Shown one piece after another: positions 1-5,086 of a DNA stretch of 5,086 nt. The translations under genes and the position numbers were made by a program. This DNA comes from Acidiferrobacter sp. GTDB lineage: Bacteria; Pseudomonadota; Gammaproteobacteria; Acidiferrobacterales; Acidiferrobacteraceae. Position 1 is the first letter of the stretch. The number at the start of each line of letters is the position of its first letter. The notes beneath the pieces were generated by a model. It worked only from the letters and a program-made list of their open reading frames with translations. It had not been told where the DNA came from and made no database searches. Location of the stretch: NCBI GenBank assembly GCA_027335965.1, contig DAHWGZ010000009.1:1-5086 (forward strand), written 5' to 3'.

Positions 1-55
1 CCATGCTCGGCGCAAGCCATGCCCACAGAACGACCATCCACGCCAAGCGTCTCAT
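1..55 (-). CDS. Partial exported cytochrome c biogenesis protein, probably CcmH-like (5' end only)
   Basis: Only the first 18 codons are inside the window: MRRLAWMVVLWAWLAPSM, then the gene runs off the left edge. The ATG overlaps the ccmF stop in an ATGA arrangement (4 bp), which points to translational coupling in one operon. There is a GGAG 16 bases upstream, too far to be a normal ribosome binding site, so coupling probably drives initiation. Two arginines, a short hydrophobic stretch of about 13 residues and a proline-serine near the end look like a cleavable Sec signal peptide. Genes following ccmF usually encode CcmG (membrane-anchored thioredoxin) or CcmH (apocytochrome thiol reductase with an LRCxxC motif). 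The short core broken by proline favours CcmH, or its NrfF paralogue, over CcmG, whose anchor is normally longer. No diagnostic motif is visible, so the family call is inference from position and signal peptide. Confidence 0.6.
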   Translation of the reverse strand, partial: MRRLAWMVVLWAWLAPSM

Positions 56-2052
56 GAGTGGCCGGCCACGGCTCCGGAGGTTAGGGTCACCCGCTTGCGA
101 CGGCGGACATAGTCGCTCAACGAGAAAGCGAGGCCGGCGATCACGATTCCGCCACCCGTCCATATGAAGTTCACGAGCGGATTGACGAACAGGTGGATCT
201 CCCACTTGCCGTTATGCTCATCGCCGATGTCCACATAGACGTCACGCAACGGCGTCGAGTTCACGCTCGGGCGCTCCACCTGCATCGGGCTCCCAAAGAA
301 CACGCGCTGCTCGGGAAGCAGATGCGCGCCGTTGTTCAGGATCGTAAGGCGCCCCTGCACCGCGTTGTAGTCCGGACCGCGCACATGACGTATGCCATTG
401 AAACGGACGCGCTCATGGGCCACCTGCAGGATATCGCCAGGGGCCATCATGACGAGCTTGCTCGCCGCGAATAGCCCGGAGCCGGTCAGCCCGATCACGA
501 TCACGAGGATGCCCATATGCACGATCATGCCGCCGTAGTGCCGGCGGTTGCCGAGCACGGTCGCGAAAAACGCCCGCGCAAGACCTTCATGATGTTGCTT
601 GCGGCGTTGCGCCACGGCCCGCGCGACATTGGTGGCGATGGTGGTGGCCACGAAAGCCACGAGGCCCACGGCCACGGGTGCGGTCCAATAGACGGGGGCC
701 CACGCGATCGCCACGAGCGCCGCGAATGCCACGCCCACGAGCGCCGGGACCACGAGCCGTCCGCGCAACTTCGAGACGTTCGCCTTGCGCCAGGAAACGA
801 GCGGTCCTATGGCCATGACGACCAGCATGACGAGGAAGATCGGCACCATGACGAGATCGAAATACGGAGGCCCGACGCTGATGCGCGCGCCGGTCGCGGC
901 CTGCAGGAACAAGGGATACAGGGTGCCGAGCAGGACCGATGCGCACGCGACGGTGAAAATGACGTTATTCCAGATGAACATCGACTCGCGCGAGAACGGC
1001 GAAATGAACGACTCCTCGGCCTGCTGATAGCCGCCCTTGACGAGGAACAGGCCAAACGCCAGCGTCAGCACCACCACCATGAAGGTCAGGAGGTAAACGC
1101 CCTGCCCAGGCGCCGCCGAGAAAGCATGCACCGAAGCCAGAACCCCCGAGCGCACCAGGAAGGTGCCGAGCAACGACAGGGCGAAGGTGGTGATGATCAG
1201 GAAGATGTTCCAGGTGTGCAGCATGCGCCGCCGCTCCTGCACCGATATCGAATGAATCAGCGCGGTACCCATGAGCCACGGCATGAATGAGGCATTTTCG
1301 ACCGGATCCCAGCCCCAGTACCCGCCCCACCCGAGTACGTAGTACGACCACCACGCGCCGAATATGATGCCAGCGGTGAGGAAGCCCCAGGCGAACAGCG
1401 CCCAGCGACGTGTGTGTCCGATCCAGAGCTCGCTCTTCCAGTTGGTGAGCAGCGCCGCCACGGCAAAAGAAAACGGTATGGAAAATCCGACATAGCCCAT
1501 GTAGAGCATCGGCGGATGGATGACCATGCCCGGGTCCTGAAGCAGCGGGTTCATGTTCTGACCCTGCGGAGGAATCGGAAAGAGCCGCGTGAACGGATCG
1601 GACAAGAACAGCACGAGACCGTAGAAGCCGGCGATGAGCGCACCTTCGACGGCCATGATGACCGGCAGCCGGTCGGGGTAACGTGTCCGGCCGTGGTGGG
1701 CGACGGCCGCCGTATAGCCGGTCATGATCCACACCCACAGGTAGAGCGACCCGCGGTGTCCGCCCCACAAGGCCGCGATCTTATAAAACGTCGGCAGGTG
1801 CGTATTCGAATTGCTCGCGACGTAGAGGACGGAAAAATTATTGGTGAGAAGCGAATAGAGGATGGTCAGGGCGCCGACCGTCGTCAAAAGGAACAGGAGC
1901 GACGCGCCATTGACGGACAAGGTACGCAGCCCCGGGGCCTTGAATACACGCGCGGCCACAGGCGCAAGGGCCTGGGTTATAGCGACGAAAAACGCAAGGT
2001 ACGCCGCGAAATGACCGAGCTCGATGAGATTTAGCGAAACACCTGATACCAT
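52..2052 (-). CDS. ccmF: Haem lyase subunit CcmF (cytochrome c maturation, System I)
   Basis: CcmF is the large inner-membrane component of the CcmFH(I) haem lyase, which takes haem from holo-CcmE and ligates it to the CXXCH cysteines of apocytochrome c on the periplasmic side. The 666-residue product is close to the 647 of E. coli CcmF and has many hydrophobic spans throughout. The tryptophan-rich WWD haem-handling motif lies at residues 234-260 and includes WWSYYVLGWGG and WGWDPVENASFMPWL. The four key histidines are present by my recalled alignment: periplasmic H179 (in VIHPPMLYMGY) and H309 (in LASVHAFSA), and transmembrane H267 (TALIHSI) and H512 (MIVHMG). These match E. coli H173, H303, H261 and H491. 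A hydrophilic periplasmic region spans about residues 540-618, followed by a final membrane helix at about 625-647. The ATG start is chosen because GAGG sits 7 bases upstream. The residues LIELGHFA at 9-16 match the usual N-terminus of the family, so the protein begins a few residues early. The NrfE/CcmF paralogue for nitrite reductase is the main alternative. No frameshift or missing motif is seen. Confidence 0.96.
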   Translation of the reverse strand: MVSGVSLNLIELGHFAAYLAFFVAITQALAPVAARVFKAPGLRTLSVNGASLLFLLTTVGALTILYSLLTNNFSVLYVASNSNTHLPTFYKIAALWGGHRGSLYLWVWIMTGYTAAVAHHGRTRYPDRLPVIMAVEGALIAGFYGLVLFLSDPFTRLFPIPPQGQNMNPLLQDPGMVIHPPMLYMGYVGFSIPFSFAVAALLTNWKSELWIGHTRRWALFAWGFLTAGIIFGAWWSYYVLGWGGYWGWDPVENASFMPWLMGTALIHSISVQERRRMLHTWNIFLIITTFALSLLGTFLVRSGVLASVHAFSAAPGQGVYLLTFMVVVLTLAFGLFLVKGGYQQAEESFISPFSRESMFIWNNVIFTVACASVLLGTLYPLFLQAATGARISVGPPYFDLVMVPIFLVMLVVMAIGPLVSWRKANVSKLRGRLVVPALVGVAFAALVAIAWAPVYWTAPVAVGLVAFVATTIATNVARAVAQRRKQHHEGLARAFFATVLGNRRHYGGMIVHMGILVIVIGLTGSGLFAASKLVMMAPGDILQVAHERVRFNGIRHVRGPDYNAVQGRLTILNNGAHLLPEQRVFFGSPMQVERPSVNSTPLRDVYVDIGDEHNGKWEIHLFVNPLVNFIWTGGGIVIAGLAFSLSDYVRRRKRVTLTSGAVAGHS

Positions 2053-2058
2053 ACCTGC

Positions 2059-2064
2059 ACCTCA
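2059..2064 (-). promoter_or_regulatory. Ribosome binding site of ccmF
   Basis: On the minus strand TGAGGT precedes the ATG at 2052-2050, with 7 bases between GAGG and the ATG. It is the clearest Shine-Dalgarno sequence among the gene starts in this window. It decides the start in favour of this ATG over an in-frame GTG four codons further in. Confidence 0.65.
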
Positions 2065-2144
2065 TATAGCGAGAAAGACCAGAACGACCCGAGAATAGCG
2101 CCGCCTAGGCCACGAGCCGGTCGCAAGGGTATCGCAAACAAGAC

Positions 2145-2163
2145 GCCTCGTACAGTACGAGGC
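2145..2163. repeat. Perfect 19-bp interrupted palindrome, possible operator
   Basis: The sequence reads GCCTCGTACAGTACGAGGC: two perfect 9-base arms around a single central A. It lies 93 bp upstream of the ccmF start and 118 bp upstream of the RDD start. The near-absence of a loop suits a dimeric DNA-binding protein better than an RNA hairpin. No T-run follows on the plus strand, and only a loose T-rich stretch (GTCTTGTTTGCG) on the minus strand, so a rho-independent terminator is less likely. I do not recognise the motif as the site of a named regulator. Confidence 0.5.
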
Positions 2164-2281
2164 CTCCCAACAACACTATGGCAAAGATATCGACAAAAAT
2201 GGTGCGTAACCCTGTGCATAAACCTGGTGTGGATCGGGCGGAGCGGCATGCGTCCTTCGCTTCTCTCGGATTGATCACCCT

Positions 2282-2842
2282 TTGAACACGGACGAGGCCG
2301 TCAGTTCCCCTCCGGGGCGCACGAGTGCTCTCGTGCGACGCATGGGCGCGAACGCGTTCGACGCATTCCTGCTCTTTGCGCTGTGGGTGGGGGCGGCCGC
2401 GCCGATCGCCATCGTGTTCGCCATCGCTCATGAGCTGCAAAGTTCGGCTCTTCAGATCGTGCTGCGCATCTATCTGCCGCTCGTGGGATTCGTCTATTTC
2501 GGGCGCGCGTGGATAAAGTCGGGCCAGACCTCTGGAATGCGCGCCTTGCGTCTCAAGGTGCGCGCCGCGAGCGGTCCTCTGAGTCTCGCGCGCGCCGTGG
2601 CGCGTTATGCGCTGGCGCTTCTGTGGTGGGCCGCGCTGATCGAGGGCCTGGCCTCGGCCTTCGAGGGGCATTACCGCATGGCGGCTTTTGCGGTGACGCT
2701 GTTTGGCGCGGCTTATTTCTGGATATTTTTCGATCCCGAGGCTCAGGCCCTGCACGATCGCCTGAGCGGGACGCGCGTGGTGTTCATCCCGAAATCACCC
2801 GGCGCGGGCCAGAAACCCCGTGCAGACCAGGGCCAGTCCTAG
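2282..2842 (+). CDS. RDD family integral membrane protein
   Basis: A 186-residue membrane protein with the RDD-domain layout. The opening motif RRMGANAFDAF (R20, D27) leads into hydrophobic span 1 at about 25-49. Span 2 is at about 60-77, followed by the conserved loop GQTSGMRALRLKV at 81-93. Further spans lie at about 105-123 and 131-150. The domain closes with DPEAQALHDRLSGTRVV at 151-167. The tail of about 18 residues is hydrophilic. RDD proteins have no general assigned biochemical function; some bacterial members have been linked to ion transport, and none of that can be read here. The start is uncertain. The TTG at 2282 has no clear ribosome binding site, but the reading frame is open back to a stop at 2219-2221 with no better start seen. 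The later GTG at 2333 or ATG at 2342 would begin right at the conserved arginines. The gene converges on lptG and overlaps it by 48 bp at the 3' end. Confidence 0.88.
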   Translation: MNTDEAVSSPPGRTSALVRRMGANAFDAFLLFALWVGAAAPIAIVFAIAHELQSSALQIVLRIYLPLVGFVYFGRAWIKSGQTSGMRALRLKVRAASGPLSLARAVARYALALLWWAALIEGLASAFEGHYRMAAFAVTLFGAAYFWIFFDPEAQALHDRLSGTRVVFIPKSPGAGQKPRADQGQS

Positions 2843-3844
2843 CGTGGGCACCGCCGCCCCGAGCAGGGGCGGCCAATGATAAAGCAGCGTGAGATCACCA
2901 AAGCCGCGGTTGACCACGTAAAAAACGAGCCCGAGCACGACCGCCAGAAACAGGCGGAACCCGAGCCCTCCGTGGCGTCCGTGGCGGAAGACGAACGGCA
3001 CCGCCAACAACACCATGGCAGCCGTCGTAAGCGGCGCCAGCACCTTGTACCAGAACACCAGCTGGTAATGGGCGGTGGCCTGCTGATTGCGCTGAAGGTG
3101 GCGGATGTAACGAAACAGATCGACCAGCGACAAGGCATGCGGGTTGACCGCGAACACCGACAGAAGGCTCGGCGCGACCCCCTGCCAGTAGCCCCGCCGC
3201 CTGGTCTTCACGATCAGCCGTTGCCGGCGAAACAGGGTCTCGGATACCCCCCGCAATCGCCAGCGGCCATCGCGGTAGCGACCGCTCGCCGCGAACAGCT
3301 CATGCGCCAGCCGTCCGTGATGAAATCGATAGATCGTAAGCCGCAGGATGCTGAGATCGGGCAAGACCTCGCCGATGTCCACGAAGCTGTGTCCTTCCTT
3401 CAGCCATAACCCCTGGGCATTCATGGCCGCCCCCAGACCCGCGGCCTGGGCCTGCTCACGGCGCGCGAGCGAGGCCGCCTTGGGCCCAAGGAAATCCCCG
3501 AGCAGCGCCGCCACGATCCCGAGCGCGAGCGCCGCCCTTAAGGCCGCATAGGCGATGCGCCCGACCGAAACCCCGGCGGCGCGCATGGCCGTCAGCTCCC
3601 CATCTATGGCAAGCGATGACAGCCCGAGGGTGGCCCCGACCAGCGCCGACATCGGAAAGAGCATGGAGATCTTGGCCGGGACCCCCAGCAAAATGATCAT
3701 GAACAGCCGGTAAAAACTCCCGTGGCGGATATGGTCCAGGGTGGTCACGAGATCAAAGAACAGAAACAGGCCCACGAATACGCTCAAGACAAGACCCGTG
3801 CTCAGGATCAGGCGTCGCGCGATGTAGGCATAGAGGATACGCAT
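2795..3844 (-). CDS. lptG: LPS export ABC transporter permease LptG
   Basis: LptG is one of the two transmembrane subunits of LptB2FG, which uses ATP hydrolysis by LptB to lift lipopolysaccharide out of the inner membrane and pass it to LptC. The product is 349 residues (E. coli 360) with the family plan. Three N-terminal helices lie at about 13-33, 60-80 and 101-120, a periplasmic beta-jellyroll domain at about 130-250, and three C-terminal helices at about 262-284, 297-316 and 322-345. The cytoplasmic coupling segment DGELTAMRAAGVS (81-93) contains E83, matching E. coli E88, which contacts LptB. The jellyroll shows QGLWLKEGHSFVDI (144-157), and the fourth helix begins after YQLVFWYKVLAPL (260-272), both typical. 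The frame stays open upstream within lptF, but the ATG at 3844 gives the proper N-terminus MRILYAYIARRLI. That ATG overlaps the lptF stop (TGATG), and a GAGG lies 11 bases upstream. By recalled alignment, E. coli Lys34 is replaced by L28. Confidence 0.95.
   Translation of the reverse strand: MRILYAYIARRLILSTGLVLSVFVGLFLFFDLVTTLDHIRHGSFYRLFMIILLGVPAKISMLFPMSALVGATLGLSSLAIDGELTAMRAAGVSVGRIAYAALRAALALGIVAALLGDFLGPKAASLARREQAQAAGLGAAMNAQGLWLKEGHSFVDIGEVLPDLSILRLTIYRFHHGRLAHELFAASGRYRDGRWRLRGVSETLFRRQRLIVKTRRRGYWQGVAPSLLSVFAVNPHALSLVDLFRYIRHLQRNQQATAHYQLVFWYKVLAPLTTAAMVLLAVPFVFRHGRHGGLGFRLFLAVVLGLVFYVVNRGFGDLTLLYHWPPLLGAAVPTLGLALVCTGFLARAG
2853..2873 (+). terminator. GC-rich stem-loop just past the RDD stop, possible terminator
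   Basis: The 8-base arms GCCGCCCC and GGGGCGGC flank a 5-base loop, GAGCA, starting 11 bases after the RDD stop codon. No T-run follows, so it is not a canonical rho-independent terminator. It lies inside the antisense of the last lptG codons, where the amino acid sequence also constrains it, so chance is possible. It could help stop or stabilise the RDD transcript. Confidence 0.25.
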
Positions 3845-4932
3845 CAGCGGAACGGCCTCAGTGGCAAAAGCCTCTTGCCGGCGGCGCGCCGAATGAAAAA
3901 TAGCGCGGCGAGCGCCGCGAACACCACATGAACCCACCACAACCCCAGCCATATCGGCTCGTGTCCACGCGCCAACAGGGCATGGGCGATACTGAGCAGG
4001 TTGGCGTACGAGAAATAGGCAAGGACCGCGGCGAACAACGGGGCAAAGGCCCCCTTGCGGGAGTCGGTATAGGCAAAGACCAGCGCCAGTGGCGCCAATA
4101 TGAAAAGCGACAGGGGCTGCGCCAGGCGCCACTGCCATTCGGCGATCGCGCGCGGGTTCGACGAACGCAAAAGACGCAGAGTCGGGATCTCGTCACGAGT
4201 GAGCCCGGTCATGACCGGGGTGAATGGGCGGCGCTTTATGCGCAAGGCATAGGTGCGGTAGCGCAGGATCCGGTAATTGGCCTGGCCGGGGATCCCTTGG
4301 TAGCGGCGGCCGTTGAGCAGCACGAGAAAACGCGCGCCGGTATGGCGGTTCTTATACTCATAACCGCGCTTGGCGATCAGCACCCCGCCCTTACCGAACT
4401 GCGTACGGCTCACGAAGATATTATGCAGGCGCCCGCTCGACCCGACCCGCTCGACGTAGAAGATCGCCCGCCCGTTTCTTGTATGATTGAAGCGTCCGGG
4501 GATGATGCCGGCGGTATAGGCGGAGGTGTTTTCGAGCTTGATCTTGTGGAGCAGGAGCGCCGCCATGGGCGCGAGATAAAACGCGATGGCCGCCACCACG
4601 GCGGCCACGGCACCGGTCCACACCATGGCCGGGCGCAAGAGCCGCGCAAGCCCGATCCCGCAGGCCGCCAACACCGTCACCTCGCTGTCCCGGTACCATC
4701 GCGCCATAGTCAGCAAAAGCCCGACGAAAACCGTCAGCGGCAGTATCATCGCGAGGTTCTTGAGGAGTTCGAGGGCGAGCAGCAGGAACACGATATGCGC
4801 GGGAAACTCGCCGCTCGCCGCCTGGCTCAAGAGCTTTACCAGACTGACCACGAGATAGAGGGTCAGGAACGTCAAGGTCACGAGCAACGTGGTCTGGGTC
4901 GCCTCGCGATAAAAGGCCTTGTGGACTATCAC
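3844..4932 (-). CDS. lptF: LPS export ABC transporter permease LptF
   Basis: LptF pairs with LptG as the transmembrane core of the lipopolysaccharide exporter LptB2FG in the inner membrane. The chosen product is 362 residues (E. coli 366). It begins MIVHKAFYREATQTTLLVTL, like the MIIIRYLVRE start of E. coli LptF. N-terminal helices lie at about 13-33, 56-78 and 102-122, a periplasmic jellyroll at about 130-262, and C-terminal helices at about 268-288, 296-316 and 328-347. The coupling segment RDSEVTVLAACGIG (81-94) carries E84 at the same number as E. coli. The segment WQWRLAQPLSLFILAPLALV begins the fourth helix, as in the family. The frame extends upstream to an ATG at 5058, but that would overlap the divergent pepA start and add 42 unconserved residues. 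The GTG at 4932 is therefore preferred although no good ribosome binding site precedes it. The stop overlaps the lptG start by one base, so the two are surely co-transcribed. Confidence 0.95.
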   Translation of the reverse strand: MIVHKAFYREATQTTLLVTLTFLTLYLVVSLVKLLSQAASGEFPAHIVFLLLALELLKNLAMILPLTVFVGLLLTMARWYRDSEVTVLAACGIGLARLLRPAMVWTGAVAAVVAAIAFYLAPMAALLLHKIKLENTSAYTAGIIPGRFNHTRNGRAIFYVERVGSSGRLHNIFVSRTQFGKGGVLIAKRGYEYKNRHTGARFLVLLNGRRYQGIPGQANYRILRYRTYALRIKRRPFTPVMTGLTRDEIPTLRLLRSSNPRAIAEWQWRLAQPLSLFILAPLALVFAYTDSRKGAFAPLFAAVLAYFSYANLLSIAHALLARGHEPIWLGLWWVHVVFAALAALFFIRRAAGKRLLPLRPFR

Positions 4933-5022
4933 GGCTTTTGCTGGCGCCGCAAGCGGTTTATCATGGAACCGCGCTTGACGGCGCTCCCGTAACCGACACT
5001 TAACCCGAGATCCCCGAGCCCT
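4933..5022. promoter_or_regulatory. Divergent promoter region between lptF and pepA
   Basis: The two genes diverge with 90 bp between start codons, so both promoters should lie here or slightly inside the genes. For pepA, TTGACG at 4975-4980 is a good -35 match, but the best -10 at 17-18 bp spacing is weak (ACTTAA or CTTAAC, 4998-5004). For lptF, GATAAA on the minus strand (4962-4957) matches four of six -10 bases and lies about 25 bases before the GTG, with no recognisable -35. These are visual matches only. Confidence 0.45.
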
Positions 5023-5086
5023 ATGGAATACGCCCTCACTCAAGAAACTCCTGATCAATTGGCCACGGAATGCCTGATCGTGGGCA
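5023..5086 (+). CDS. pepA: Partial cytosol (leucyl) aminopeptidase PepA (5' end only)
   Basis: The first 21 codons are present, reading MEYALTQETPDQLATECLIV and one more glycine before the right edge. The pattern resembles E. coli PepA, which starts [21 protein letters not shown]: the ME-aromatic opening, a polar stretch, then a CxxVG beta strand at matching spacing. This is the N-terminal domain of the M17 family; the two-zinc catalytic domain lies outside the window. PepA is a cytosolic hexamer that removes N-terminal residues from peptides, and in E. coli it is also a DNA-binding accessory protein. The identification rests on this short match plus the known divergent pairing of pepA with lptF-lptG in gammaproteobacteria. 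No strong ribosome binding site is visible before the ATG. Confidence 0.82.
   Translation, partial: MEYALTQETPDQLATECLIVG

Larger units (their letters stand above)
2053..2281. promoter_or_regulatory. Divergent intergenic region between ccmF and the RDD gene
   Basis: The 229-bp gap must hold promoters for both ccmF (minus) and the RDD gene (plus). No small gene with a credible start and composition was found on either strand. A perfect 19-bp interrupted palindrome lies at 2145-2163 and two TCGCAA direct repeats at 2121-2126 and 2132-2137. The plus-strand half from about 2164 to 2220 is richer in A than the flanks, as expected near a promoter. I see TCGACA (2190-2195) and CATAAA (2216-2221) as -35-like and -10-like hexamers, but they are 20 bases apart, too far for a standard sigma-70 promoter. 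No convincing promoter pair was found for ccmF. The region call is safe; exact promoter positions are not. Confidence 0.55.

Noticed and set aside
517..1290. A 257-codon plus-strand reading frame antisense to ccmF
   Set aside because: Low-complexity His/Arg/Glu-rich product opposite conserved CcmF codons; a GC-driven shadow.
2031..2249. A 72-codon minus-strand frame overlapping the ccmF start, considered as a CcmD or small membrane protein
   Set aside because: It has no CcmD-like single helix followed by a basic tail, it overlaps the ccmF start in another frame, and its start lacks a ribosome binding site.
2271..2285. TTGAT followed by a weak partner, considered as an FNR box upstream of the RDD gene
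   Set aside because: Only one half-site matches; the second half does not fit the ATCAA consensus at the required spacing.
2105..2755. A 216-codon minus-strand frame covering the RDD gene and part of the gap
   Set aside because: It is antisense to a well-supported RDD protein and its product is charged and featureless.
3845..4138. In-frame upstream extension of lptG by 98 codons
   Set aside because: The extension lies out of frame inside lptF and has no similarity to LptG. The ATG at 3844, overlapping the lptF stop, gives the family N-terminus.
3928..4992. A 354-codon plus-strand reading frame antisense to nearly all of lptF
   Set aside because: Its product is rich in Arg, His, Gln and Gly with no recognisable fold or membrane pattern. 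It is fully opposite a convincing LptF, as expected of antisense frames in GC-rich genes.
4933..5058. In-frame upstream extension of lptF by 42 codons
   Set aside because: It is Arg-rich, overlaps the divergent pepA start, and would make LptF longer than the family without adding a conserved segment.

Overview
The window looks like an ordinary stretch of a moderately high-GC proteobacterial chromosome, most likely a gammaproteobacterium. The main reason is that lptF-lptG runs divergently from a leucyl aminopeptidase gene, an arrangement known from gammaproteobacteria including E. coli. A System I (Ccm) cytochrome c maturation locus implies a respiratory organism that makes c-type cytochromes. 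Genus cannot be read from this sequence. No mobile elements, CRISPR, tRNA, rRNA or phage genes are visible.

Layout, left to right. Bases 1-55 (minus strand) hold the first 18 codons of a small exported protein, probably CcmH-like. It overlaps by 4 bp the stop of ccmF (52-2052, minus), the large haem lyase subunit. A 229-bp gap (2053-2281) separates ccmF from a divergent RDD-family membrane protein gene (2282-2842, plus). The gap contains a perfect 19-bp interrupted palindrome and a pair of 6-bp direct repeats 11 bp apart. The RDD gene overlaps tail-to-tail by 48 bp with lptG (2795-3844, minus). lptG overlaps lptF (3844-4932, minus) by one base. A 90-bp divergent spacer (4933-5022) leads to the first 21 codons of pepA (5023 onward, plus).

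Three functional blocks are therefore present. CcmF and its downstream partner attach haem to apocytochrome c in the periplasm. LptF and LptG are the transmembrane halves of the LptB2FG ABC transporter that extracts lipopolysaccharide from the inner membrane and feeds it to LptC/A/D/E. PepA is a cytosolic metallo-aminopeptidase. The RDD protein is a small multispanning membrane protein of uncertain role, sitting between the Ccm and Lpt blocks.

I looked for an undescribed system and did not find one. All genes belong to well-known families. The items most worth a second look are the palindrome and repeats in the ccmF/RDD gap, the position of ccmF at the head of its operon without ccmE before it, the convergent overlap of RDD and lptG with an embedded hairpin, and the poorly signalled lptF start.
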